From positions 1 through 14,851 of the forward strand of contig JBJXFX010000018.1 in the NCBI GenBank assembly GCA_046152925.1: 14,851 nt of DNA, read 5' to 3'. This DNA is from CAMAUF01 sp046152925. Its GTDB lineage: Bacteria; Chloroflexota; Dehalococcoidia; Tepidiformales; Tepidiformaceae. Both the position numbers and the translations under genes were made by a program. Positions 1-7,239 of this stretch are shown in pieces. Below the pieces are notes generated by a model. That model searched no databases. It was not told the origin of the DNA and was given only the letters and a program-made list of their open reading frames with translations. Each line of letters opens with the position of its first letter. Position 1 is the first letter of the stretch.

Positions 1-589
1 CAGCGACGCCGACAATCGCGTAGTGGGAGGCCTTCTGGTGGAGCTTGGCGTACGCCGCCGACTGCACCGGCGCGAATTGGACGCCGACGATCACCTCGTC
101 TTCGGCAAGGTCGACGGTGAAGAGGCCCTGGAAGAAGTCGGCGGCCTTCACGGTCCGCCAACCACCGGCGCCCTTGAGGTGGATGTCCGCGTCAAGCGCG
201 ACCATCACGGCGGGCATATCGGCCGCCGGGTCGCTGTGGGCGAGGCTGCCGCCGAGCGTGCCGCGATTGCGTACCTGGGGGTCGCCGATTTCCGCCGCCG
301 CCTCAGCGACAACGGGAGCGAGCCGCTTGAGGAGGTCCGAAGACTCGACTGCGTGGTGCGTCGTCGTCGAACCTACTTCTACCTTGCCGTCCTTCTCGCG
401 GATCCCCGCGAGCATCGGGATGCGGGCGATGTCGATCAGCTTGCCAGGCTCGCTGAGGCGAAGCTTCATCAACGGGACGAGGCTGTGCCCGCCAGCGAGG
501 AGCTTGGCTTCGCCACCCGCAGCCTGAAGCCGGGCAATGGCGTCGTCGAGCGAGGTGGCGCGTTCGTATTCGAACTCGGTCGGGATCAT
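1..589 (-). CDS. coxM: FAD-binding medium subunit of a CoxM-type molybdenum hydroxylase (partial, C-terminus off the left edge)
   Basis: Medium flavoprotein subunit of the xanthine dehydrogenase/CO dehydrogenase family. It passes electrons from the [2Fe-2S] small subunit to FAD. The 196 visible residues begin MIPTEFEYERATSLDDAIARL. They contain both family FAD-binding signatures: AGGHSLVPLMKLRL near residue 33 and TLGGSLAHSDPAADMP near residue 107. The frame is still open at base 1, so about a third of a usual 280-290 residue protein is missing. The start ATG overlaps the TGA stop of the upstream large subunit (ATGA), which indicates translational coupling as the last visible gene of the operon. 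The family assignment is firm. The substrate cannot be read from this subunit. Confidence 0.93.
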   Translation of the reverse strand, partial: MIPTEFEYERATSLDDAIARLQAAGGEAKLLAGGHSLVPLMKLRLSEPGKLIDIARIPMLAGIREKDGKVEVGSTTTHHAVESSDLLKRLAPVVAEAAAEIGDPQVRNRGTLGGSLAHSDPAADMPAVMVALDADIHLKGAGGWRTVKAADFFQGLFTVDLAEDEVIVGVQFAPVQSAAYAKLHQKASHYAIVGVA

Positions 590-2958
590 TGCTGGCCTCC
601 TGTGCCGTGGATGATGGCCCAGAGCTTCTCGGGCCGAAGCATCATGTCGATGTGTGCGACGCCGAAGCCCCGCAGCGCGTCGACGGTCGCGTTGACGATG
701 CAGGGGGTCGAACCGATCGTACCGGCCTCGCCGATCCCCTTGGTGCCCAAGGGCGTGTGCGGCGAGCGGGTGACGGTGTTGTCGAGCTCGAACCAGGGAA
801 AATCGGTCGCGCGGGGGATGGCGTAGTCCATAAACGAGCCGGTGATCGGCTGGCCGTCGGCGTCATAGACGACCTCTTCGATCATCGCTTGGCCGATGCC
901 CTGGGCGAGCCCGCCATGGACCTGGCCCTCAACGATCAGCGGGTTCACGATCGTCCCCGCGTCGTCGACGGCGAGCATCTTGAGGAGCTGAAGCTCGCCC
1001 GTCTCGCGGTCGACTTCGACCATCGCGATGTGGCAGCCGAATGGGAAGGTGGCGCCTCCCGGCTCCCAGAAGGCCTCTTGGGAAAGGCCAGCATCGAGCT
1101 CCGCGGGCCAGCTTCCACCCGCCTGGGCAACAGCCGTGCCTGCATAGGCAAAGCCGGCGACCTCGGCGAAGCTCTTGCCCGACCCCGGGGATCCCTTGAC
1201 GCGGATTTCGCCGTCCAAGAACTCGAGGTCGTCCGGGTTGGCGTCCATCAGGTGCGACGCGAACTTGGCCATCTTCGAGCGGACCTTTTCGCCCGCGTTC
1301 ATCATCGCCGTGCCGCCGGCGACCTGTGAGCGACTCCCAAACGTGCCCGTGCCATGGCGGGCGACCGCGGTATCGCCGTGCTGGATGGTGATCAGCTCCA
1401 TCGGGACGCCGAGTTGGGCGCTGAGGAGCTGGGCGAAGGTCGTCTCGTGGCCCTGGCCGTGAGAGGAAGCGCCGGTGGTGGCGACGACGCGGCCGTCCTT
1501 CTGGACGGTGACGCTGGCGTGCTCCCATCCACCGATGCCGCAGATTTCAACGTAGAACGAAATGCCGAGGCCGACGAGCCGGCCGGCGGCCTGGGCGGCG
1601 TCCCGTTCGGCCTTGAGCGCCTCCCAACCCGCGTTTGCAAGGGCGCGGTCGAGGCACTTGGCGTACTCGCCGGAGTCATACATGTTCCCGGCCTGCGTGA
1701 GGAACGGGAACTTGGATGGCGCGATGAAGTTCTTGCGGCGGACCTCCGTTGGGTCCATCCCGAGCTTCGCGGCGAGCATGTCCACCGCGCGCTCGACGAA
1801 GTAGATGCCCTCCGGTCGGCCGGCGCCCCGATAGGCGTCGGTCGGCGTCTTGTTCGTGAAGACCTCGACGATGTTCGCCCGGATGGCGGGGATGTCGTAA
1901 ACCCCGCTCAGCATCCCGGCGGTGAGCGTCGGGAGAGCGGCCGAGGCGAGCGCCTCGTAGGCGCCGATGTCGGCGAGCAACTTCGCCCGCAGGCCGAGGA
2001 TCCGGCCATCGTTTTTCGCGGCGAGCTCAAGGTAGCCAATGATCCCGCGGCCGTGGCTGGTCGTGAGGAACGCCTCGGAGCGGTCTTCGATCCACTTCAC
2101 GGGGACGCCGAGCTTGCGGGTGATGGCGATCGCGACGTAGTCCTCGCCATAGATCATCTTCGCGCCGAAGCCGCCGCCGACTTCCGGCGCGACCACCCGG
2201 ACCTGGTCTTCGCCGAGTTTGAAGAAGCCGGAGACCATTGTCTTGTACATGTGCGGCGCCTGCGTCGCCGCCCAGACCGTGAGCTGTCCCTTGCCATCCT
2301 CCCATTGCGCGAGGACGGCGCGAGGCTCGATCGCCGTCGGCGCGAGCCGGTGGTTCATCATCCGCTGCGAGATGACGACATCGGCCTGCGCGAAGGCGGC
2401 GTCGATCGCCGAGTCATCGACTTTGCCCGCGGCGAGGTCGACGCCCGTGCCCGAGGGCATCGCGATCACGATGTTGTTGGCGAAGCCTTCATGGAGCTGC
2501 GGCTGGCCGGGGTCGGCCGCCTTCTCTTCGTCGATCACGACGCCGAGGGGCTCGAAGTCGGCGACGATTGCGTCGATAGCGTCGCGGGCGATGTACCGGT
2601 CGCGCGCGACCACGACGGCGTACGGCTCGCCGACGAACCGGACCGTGTCCTTGGCGATCGGGAGCCGCGGCGGCGCCGGAAACGGCACCATGGCGGGCAG
2701 CGGCAGCAGGATGTCGGCGAGGTCGGCGCCGGTGTAGACGGCCTCCACGCCATCCATCGCCAGCGCGGCGCTGACGTCGATGGACCGGATTCGCGCGTGG
2801 GGGAGGTCGCTCCGCTTGAACGCCAAGTGGAGCATCCCGGGGAGCTTCATGTCGTCGACGTAGGTGGCCTTGCCCTGGATGAGGCGCGGGTCTTCGCGTC
2901 GCTTGATGCGCGCGCCGATGAACTTCGGCGCATATGGGGGCGGCGACTGTACAGCCAT
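586..2958 (-). CDS. Molybdopterin-binding large subunit, form II CoxL-like, second of two tandem copies
   Basis: Catalytic large subunit (790 aa) of a xanthine dehydrogenase-family molybdenum hydroxylase, full length for the family (about 770-810). Visible are the N-terminal a/b hammerhead start (RREDPRLIQGKATYVDD, residues 21-36), the GGGFGAK cofactor motif (261-267), the active-site loop AYRGAGR (375-381) and C-terminal GIGEAG with the probable catalytic Glu744. AYRGAGR defines form II CoxL; the Cu-binding Cys of form I (AYxCSFR) is absent, so the substrate is unlikely to be CO and could be an aldehyde, a purine or another heterocycle. It lies 3 bp after the paralogous copy and overlaps coxM by 4 bp. 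It lacks the 7-8 residue loop that the other copy has before GGWEHA and has a different linker near residues 610-640, which suggests different substrate pockets. Confidence 0.95.
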   Translation of the reverse strand: MAVQSPPPYAPKFIGARIKRREDPRLIQGKATYVDDMKLPGMLHLAFKRSDLPHARIRSIDVSAALAMDGVEAVYTGADLADILLPLPAMVPFPAPPRLPIAKDTVRFVGEPYAVVVARDRYIARDAIDAIVADFEPLGVVIDEEKAADPGQPQLHEGFANNIVIAMPSGTGVDLAAGKVDDSAIDAAFAQADVVISQRMMNHRLAPTAIEPRAVLAQWEDGKGQLTVWAATQAPHMYKTMVSGFFKLGEDQVRVVAPEVGGGFGAKMIYGEDYVAIAITRKLGVPVKWIEDRSEAFLTTSHGRGIIGYLELAAKNDGRILGLRAKLLADIGAYEALASAALPTLTAGMLSGVYDIPAIRANIVEVFTNKTPTDAYRGAGRPEGIYFVERAVDMLAAKLGMDPTEVRRKNFIAPSKFPFLTQAGNMYDSGEYAKCLDRALANAGWEALKAERDAAQAAGRLVGLGISFYVEICGIGGWEHASVTVQKDGRVVATTGASSHGQGHETTFAQLLSAQLGVPMELITIQHGDTAVARHGTGTFGSRSQVAGGTAMMNAGEKVRSKMAKFASHLMDANPDDLEFLDGEIRVKGSPGSGKSFAEVAGFAYAGTAVAQAGGSWPAELDAGLSQEAFWEPGGATFPFGCHIAMVEVDRETGELQLLKMLAVDDAGTIVNPLIVEGQVHGGLAQGIGQAMIEEVVYDADGQPITGSFMDYAIPRATDFPWFELDNTVTRSPHTPLGTKGIGEAGTIGSTPCIVNATVDALRGFGVAHIDMMLRPEKLWAIIHGTGGQQ

Positions 2959-2961
2959 GGG

Positions 2962-5319
2962 CTAGGCCACCCCGTTGATGATTTTCCAGAGCTTTTCGGG
3001 GCGAAGCATCATGTCGATGTGCTTCACGCCGAAGCCGCTGAGGGCGTCGACTGCGGCGTTGACGATGCACGGCGTGGAGCCGAGCGTCCCCGCTTCGCCC
3101 ACACCCTTCGCACCGAGCGGGTTGACGGGCGTCGGGGTGACGGTCGAGCCCATCTCGAACCAGGGGAAGTCGGTGGCCCGCGGGATGGCGTAGTCCATAA
3201 ACGAGCCCGTGATCAGCTGGCCGTCTTCGTCGTAGACGACCTCTTCGATCATCGCCTGTCCGATGCCCTGGGCGAGGCCCCCGTGGATCTGGCCCTCGAC
3301 GATCAGCGGGTTGATGAGGTTGCCCGCGTCATCGACGGCGACCATCTTGAGGAGCTTCGGCTCGCCGGTGTCCCGATCGACTTCGAGCATCGCGATGTGG
3401 CAGCCGAAGGGATAGGTGTTGTTCTCGGGCTCGAAGAAGGCCTCGTCAGAGAGGCCGGGTTCGAGGCCGGCGGGCAGCGGCACTGGGACGTAGGCGTAGC
3501 CGGCGACCTCGGCGAAGCTCTTGCCGGTACCCGGCGAGCCCTTCACATAGATCTGGCCGCTTTCGAAGACGAGGTCGTCTTCGTTCGCATCGAGCATCGC
3601 CGCGGCGAATTTGGCCATCTTCGACTTCACCTTGTTGCCCGCCATGTGGAGGGCGGCGCCGCCCACCGCCTGCGAGCGTGAGCCGAACGTGCCGATGCCC
3701 TGCTTCACCACGCTGGTGTCGCCGTGGTGGATGGTGACGTGGTCAATCGGCACGCCGAACTGGTCGGCGAGCATCTGGCCGAAGGTGGTTTCGTTGCCCT
3801 GGCCGTGAGGCGAAGCCCCGGTCGTGGCGTTGATCCGGCCATCGCGCTCGATGGTGACGCCAGCGTGCTCCCAGCCGCCCGTCGGCAGCGACGAGGACGG
3901 GCCGAGGCCGCAGACTTCGACGTAGAAGGCGAGCCCGAGGCCGACGAGCCGGCCCTGGGCCTTCGCAGCATCGCGCTCGGCCTTCAAACCCGCCCAGTTC
4001 GCATTCGCGAGGGCGAGGTCGAGCGCCTTCGGGTAGTCGCCCGAGTCATAGATCGCGCCCATCTGCGTCGCATACGGGAACTTCTCGGTGGGGATGAAGT
4101 TCTTGCGCCGGATGTCGGCCGGGTCCATGCCAAGCTCGCGGGCAAGCATGTCCATGCCGCGTTCGAGGAAGTACGTAGCCTCCGGGCGCCCAGCACCGCG
4201 GTAGGCGTCGGTCGGCATCTTGTTGGTGAAGACCTCGGTGAGCTCCACCCGGATCGCCGGGACATCGTAGGTGCCGTTCGCCATCAGCATCGTCAGCGTC
4301 GGGATCGCGGCGGTCAGGAGCATGTTGTAGGCGCCAATGTCGGCGATCAGCCGCATCTTGATGCCGAGCACGGTGCCGTCGCGCTTCGCGGCGATGTCGA
4401 TGTAACAAAGGATGTCGCGTCCGTGGATCGTCGCCATGAACGCTTCGGAGCGGTCCTCGATCCACTTGATCGGGACGCCGAGGCGCTTCGAGAGAGTGGC
4501 GGCGGTGTATTCCTCGCCGTAAATGTTGATCTTGCAGCCGAAACCGCCGCCGACCTCCGGCGCGACCGCCCGCACCTGGTGCTGGCCGAGGCCGGTCATG
4601 GCGGCGATGAACGTCCGCAGGATGTGCGGGTTCTGGGTCGAAGACCAGATGGTGAGGAAGTCCTTGCCGGGCTCGTAGTGGGCGACCACGCCGCGGGGCT
4701 CCATCGCCGTCGGGGCGAGCCGGTGGTTCATCATCCGTTGGGAGATGACGACTTCGGCCGCCGCGAACGCGGCCTCGATCGCCGAGTTGTCCACCGTGCC
4801 ATCCGCGCCGACGCCCGTCCCGCCGGGGACGTACGGCACGGCCAGGTTGTTTTCGAACCCAGGATGGATGAGGACCGGCTGGCCGGTCATTGACCGTTCA
4901 AGGTCGATGGCCGCCGGCAGGGTCGCGAAGGTCACCGTGATCGCATCAGCGGCGTCGCGCGCGATGTAGCGGTCGCTGGCGACCACGACGGCGATCGGCT
5001 CGCCGACGTAGCGGACCGTGTCCGGCGCGATCGCGAAGTGGTCGGGCGAGGGGAAGGGTGTGCCAATCGGCATCGGCCCCAGGAGTTCCTTGAGCTGCGC
5101 GCCGGTGAAGACGGCTTCGACGCCGTCCATCGCCTCGGCGGCCGACGTGTCGATGCTCGTGATCCGGCCGTGAGCGATGTCACTCCGCTTGAAGGCGAGG
5201 TGGAGCATGCCAGCGATCTTGAGGTCGTCGACATAGGTGGCGCGCCCTTGGATGAGGCGCGGGTCTTCGCGGCGCTTGACGCGCTCGCCGACTAGCTTCG
5301 GAAGCACAGGTGCTGCCAT
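2962..5319 (-). CDS. Molybdopterin-binding large subunit, form II CoxL-like, first of two tandem copies
   Basis: Full-length (785 aa) molybdenum-cofactor catalytic subunit, closely similar along its whole length to the downstream copy (about two-thirds identity by eye, not computed). Motifs: RREDPRLIQGRATYVDD near the N-terminus, GGGFGCK at 257-263, AYRGAGR at 372-378, HGQGNETTF near 505 and GVGEAG at 739-744 with probable catalytic Glu742. Like its neighbour it has the form II loop without the Cu-ligand Cys. It differs by a short insertion (PSSSLPT, around 474-480) and by an altered stretch after the GGGFG motif (CKINIYGEE against AKMIYGED). It begins 7 bp after coxS; a purine-rich AAGGGG overlapping the coxS stop can serve as ribosome-binding site. 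The two copies may be alternative or heteromeric large subunits sharing one small and one medium subunit. Confidence 0.95.
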   Translation of the reverse strand: MAAPVLPKLVGERVKRREDPRLIQGRATYVDDLKIAGMLHLAFKRSDIAHGRITSIDTSAAEAMDGVEAVFTGAQLKELLGPMPIGTPFPSPDHFAIAPDTVRYVGEPIAVVVASDRYIARDAADAITVTFATLPAAIDLERSMTGQPVLIHPGFENNLAVPYVPGGTGVGADGTVDNSAIEAAFAAAEVVISQRMMNHRLAPTAMEPRGVVAHYEPGKDFLTIWSSTQNPHILRTFIAAMTGLGQHQVRAVAPEVGGGFGCKINIYGEEYTAATLSKRLGVPIKWIEDRSEAFMATIHGRDILCYIDIAAKRDGTVLGIKMRLIADIGAYNMLLTAAIPTLTMLMANGTYDVPAIRVELTEVFTNKMPTDAYRGAGRPEATYFLERGMDMLARELGMDPADIRRKNFIPTEKFPYATQMGAIYDSGDYPKALDLALANANWAGLKAERDAAKAQGRLVGLGLAFYVEVCGLGPSSSLPTGGWEHAGVTIERDGRINATTGASPHGQGNETTFGQMLADQFGVPIDHVTIHHGDTSVVKQGIGTFGSRSQAVGGAALHMAGNKVKSKMAKFAAAMLDANEDDLVFESGQIYVKGSPGTGKSFAEVAGYAYVPVPLPAGLEPGLSDEAFFEPENNTYPFGCHIAMLEVDRDTGEPKLLKMVAVDDAGNLINPLIVEGQIHGGLAQGIGQAMIEEVVYDEDGQLITGSFMDYAIPRATDFPWFEMGSTVTPTPVNPLGAKGVGEAGTLGSTPCIVNAAVDALSGFGVKHIDMMLRPEKLWKIINGVA

Positions 5320-5326
5320 ATCAGGA

Positions 5327-5797
5327 TTACCCCTTGTTCGCGGCGTACTGGATGGCTTTGACGATGTGCTGATAACCGGTGCAGCGGCAGAAGTTGCCCT
5401 CGATGCCCTTACGGATCTCCGCTTCGCTGGGATGCGGGTTCTCGTTGAGGAGGTTGACGGCGGAGAGGATCATGCCCGGCGTGCAGTAGCCACACTGGAG
5501 GCCGTGTTCCTCCCAGAAGCCCTCCTGCACCGGGTGCAGCTCGCCGTCTTTCGCGAGGCCCTCAATGGTCGTGATCTCGGAGCCATCCGCCTGGACCGCG
5601 AAGAGCGTGCAACTCTTGGCGCTCGTACCGTCGAGCAGCACCGTGCAGGCGCCGCACTGGGTCGTATCGCAGCCGATGTGGGTGCCCGTGAGCAGGAGCT
5701 GCTCGCGGAGGAAGTGGACGAGGAGCGTGCGGGGCTCAACCTGGCCCTTGCGCACCTTGCCGTTGACGGTGATAGAGACGGGGACAGTACCGGCCAT
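5327..5797 (-). CDS. coxS: [2Fe-2S] small subunit of the molybdenum hydroxylase, CoxS-like
   Basis: Iron-sulfur subunit of 156 aa, the usual length for CoxS. The N-terminal plant-ferredoxin-type cluster is bound by Cys43, Cys48, Cys51 and Cys63 (GCDTTQCGACTVLLDG...SC). The C-terminal helical-bundle cluster is bound by Cys102, Cys105, Cys137 and Cys139 (CGYCTPGM...FCRCTGY). All eight ligands are present. It relays electrons from the molybdenum centre to FAD. The start ATG has a strong Shine-Dalgarno GGAGG 5 nt upstream (5803-5807). A TAGAAT -10-like box at 5824-5829 suggests that this gene heads its own transcript S-L-L-M, with coxG upstream beyond a repeat array. Confidence 0.97.
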   Translation of the reverse strand: MAGTVPVSITVNGKVRKGQVEPRTLLVHFLREQLLLTGTHIGCDTTQCGACTVLLDGTSAKSCTLFAVQADGSEITTIEGLAKDGELHPVQEGFWEEHGLQCGYCTPGMILSAVNLLNENPHPSEAEIRKGIEGNFCRCTGYQHIVKAIQYAANKG

Positions 5798-5802
5798 GCG
5801 AG

Positions 5803-5829
5803 CCTCCTAGCGAATGCGTGGCGATTCTA
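5803..5829 (-). promoter_or_regulatory. Putative coxS promoter -10 box and ribosome-binding site
   Basis: On the minus strand TAGAAT (5829-5824) would place a transcription start near 5817. GGAGG (5807-5803) follows, 5 nt before the coxS ATG. No convincing -35 hexamer is seen; its place falls inside the heptamer repeat array. This is inferred from the sequence only. Confidence 0.4.
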
Positions 5830-5837
5830 CGCGATAA

Positions 5838-5954
5838 CGAGTACCGAGTACCGAGTTCCGAGATCCGAGTTCCAAGTACCGAGATCCACTCCGAGCCGAA
5901 GACGTGCCGCTCAGCGACCGGCCGCTCGGTACTCGGCGCTCGGGACTCGGAACT
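5838..5954. repeat. Degenerate heptamer array arranged as an inverted repeat between coxG and coxS
   Basis: Seven consecutive heptamers of the form CGAG(T/A)(A/T)C run from 5838 to 5886; the copy at 5873 is CAAGTAC. After a 37 bp spacer, four heptamers of the inverse family (ACTCGGN/GCTCGGN) run from 5924 to 5951. The two arms can pair as a long imperfect stem. The array touches the coxG stop codon (5953-5955) and ends 8 bp before the possible coxS -10 box. It resembles the short tandemly repeated (STRR-like) heptamer families known from cyanobacteria and other bacteria. It is probably a dispersed repeat with a possible effect on the transcript. Confidence 0.75.
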
Positions 5955-6396
5955 AAGACCTCGCTTCGACCTGCTTTTCCATGCCCTTCATAAACTGGCC
6001 AATCATGAGCTTGGCGGCGCCGCCGAGGAGCCGGCTGCCGAGGCGGGCGATGGCGCCCTGGGCTTTGACCTCGCCCTTGTAGCTAACCAAGGTGCCGCCG
6101 TCCTTGTCCGTGAGGACCATCGTCGCCTCGCCCTGGACGCTGCCGGGCTTGCCAGAGCCCGTGACGACGAGCCTGTAGCCCTCGCCGGGCTTCTGGTCTT
6201 TCACCTTCACGTTGCCCGTGTAGTTGCCTTTGATGGCGGCCATACCGACGGCGACGGCGATGTCGTAGTCGTCGGGGCCGATGGGCGTCATCTTCTCGCA
6301 GCCGGGCATCGAGGCCTGGAGGGCCTTGGGGTCGAGCATGCACTGATAGACGAGGTCACGGGGTGCCTTGAAGTGGTGGTCGCCGCTGACTTCCAT
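5953..6396 (-). CDS. coxG: CoxG-like SRPBCC protein associated with the molybdenum hydroxylase
   Basis: Protein of 147 aa starting MEVSGDHHFKAPRDLVYQCMLDP, the typical opening of the CO dehydrogenase subunit G family in the START/SRPBCC fold. Further family features are the PGCEKM motif and GKGEV-like strands (here TLVSYKGEVKAQGAIARLGSRLL). In aerobic CO dehydrogenase clusters CoxG is a membrane-recruitment or accessory factor, not a catalytic subunit. The start at 6396 is chosen because it matches the family N-terminus and has GGAG 9 nt upstream. An in-frame ATG at 6435, also with a purine-rich stretch (AAAGGA) upstream, would add 13 residues. The gene precedes coxS by 155 bp that hold the heptamer array, and its 5' side is bordered by a REP element at 6451. 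Confidence 0.88.
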   Translation of the reverse strand: MEVSGDHHFKAPRDLVYQCMLDPKALQASMPGCEKMTPIGPDDYDIAVAVGMAAIKGNYTGNVKVKDQKPGEGYRLVVTGSGKPGSVQGEATMVLTDKDGGTLVSYKGEVKAQGAIARLGSRLLGGAAKLMIGQFMKGMEKQVEARS

Positions 6397-6450
6397 GGGC
6401 CTGGGCTCCGTTCGAGGGAGGGTCGAGCTTCCCATGGTAGGCCCATCCTT

Positions 6451-6593
6451 TCTGCACCGCGACCCGTAGAGAGCGTCCGTCGTGGCAGTTCAGGGGCATC
6501 CCCAACGGTCGAGGGCTTCGAACCTGCTCGCGCGCTCGCAGAGGCGGTTGTCGCGTCGCAGAAACGGACGCTCCCAACCGGTCGCGGTGCTGA
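6451..6593. repeat. REP-like element, left copy, with terminal inverted repeats
   Basis: The 28-base ends (6451-6478 and 6566-6593) are inverted repeats with 4 mismatches by hand alignment, centred on the core ACCGCGACC/GGTCGCGGT. The first 33 bases after its TCT head match the right copy with two differences, and in the same orientation, so the two elements are direct copies of one family. The interior has diverged and is 24 bp longer than in the other copy. It lies just upstream of coxG and might carry or disrupt that gene's promoter. Confidence 0.8.
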
Positions 6594-6618
6594 CCGTCCC
6601 GCTTTGGTGCGCGCCCCT

Positions 6619-7096
6619 TCATCCCAACGGAGGGCCTTGACGCTCAAGCACGTAGTCCACGGCCGACCCCACGTCGTCTTCGGTCCAGAGATATCGCGTG
6701 CTCCCATGGCGAGACCAAAGCGGGCGTGCCGGGTCAACAAGGCCGGCCGACCGCAGCGCCCGGGTCGCATTCGCTTTCAACGCTGTCAGAATAACCTCCG
6801 GCCCAACTGGTCCCGACACCACGGCGTGCACGTGGTTGGTGCGGACGTTGAGCGCGGCGAGCTGCCACCGCCGAAGTATCACTGTCTCCCGAATCGCTGC
6901 TTCCAGCGTGGCGACCATCGGCCTCGCGATCCGGAAGGGCTCGGCCCTAAGGCGTACATCCTCAATGTAGCGTTGGCGCCGGGCTGACGGCTCGGCCATA
7001 GGCCCGCCGAAGTCGCGATGGTCCCTGTCTACGGAGCCGCGTGGGGTCGCCATGCAGCCACGTTCCATAACAGCGCCAAGAGAGGAAGTAGGCAAT
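6619..7096 (-). pseudogene. REP-associated tyrosine (Y1/HUH) transposase, frameshifted
   Basis: The C-terminal reading frame (6619-7041) encodes RGSVDRDHRDFGGP, then ALNVRTNHVHAVVSG with the HUH pair His-Val-His. It continues with WSRHGSTRYLW and AVDYVLERQG, where the Tyr is the probable nucleophile. This is the RAYT/IS200-like signature. The expected N-terminus, AYFLSWRCYGTWLHGDP, is present but in another frame (7093-7043). The frames join if the single base at 7042 is removed. The codon where this family normally has its first Met is ATT (7096-7094), preceded by GGGAG. The gene is therefore interrupted by a 1-base insertion and probably inactive, unless a frameshift, a sequencing error or a downstream ATG (7068, 7053 or 6999) gives a working protein. 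Starts further upstream would lie in the REP element and are not credible. Confidence 0.8.
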
Positions 7097-7120
7097 CGGC
7101 TCTCCCAGGTTGCCACGATA

Positions 7121-7239
7121 TCAGCACCGCGACCGGTAGGGAGCGTCCGTCGTGGCGTTGCAGGTACATGCACGCAGTCCGAGCCCTTGGCGGTCGTCGC
7201 GTGGCCAACAAGGACGCTTCCTACCGGTCGCGGTGCTGA
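7121..7239. repeat. REP-like element, right copy, with near-perfect 28-bp terminal inverted repeats
   Basis: Bases 7121-7148 and 7212-7239 are inverted complements with one mismatch in 28 by hand alignment. The whole 119 bp element can fold into a long hairpin. It matches the left copy at 6451 in sequence and orientation. It borders the 5' end of the transposase remnant and overlaps the 3' end of the LLM oxidoreductase gene, supplying its stop codon. Confidence 0.85.

Larger units (their letters stand above)
6451..7239. mobile_element. REP/RAYT unit: two palindrome-ended repeats flanking a decayed Y1 transposase gene
   Basis: The unit is bounded by two same-orientation copies of a REP-like element (6451-6593 and 7121-7239), with a RAYT-like gene remnant between them on the minus strand. 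REP-associated tyrosine transposases (IS200-like HUH enzymes) are known to sit between REP palindromes that they recognise. The unit separates the cox operon from the LLM oxidoreductase gene. Exact outer borders and any target-site signature cannot be fixed without an empty-site comparison. Confidence 0.7.

Noticed and set aside
1354..3681. Very long plus-strand open frame (775 codons) opposite the large-subunit genes
   Set aside because: It lies antisense to strongly conserved coding sequence, shows no family motif, and is Arg/Asp/Glu/Val/Leu-rich as expected from GC-rich codon complement.
586..5797. Genuine aerobic CO dehydrogenase (form I)
   Set aside because: The Cu-ligand Cys of AYxCSFR is absent in both large subunits and the gene order is S-L-L-M, not M-S-L.
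5838..5954. CRISPR array
   Set aside because: The units are 7 bp, contiguous and degenerate, with no spacers, and one half is inverted.
7097..7173. Upstream start of the transposase frame giving MHVPATPRRTLPTGRGAD
   Set aside because: This part is translated REP element (the same RTLPTGRGAD-like string appears from the other element end) and is not family sequence.
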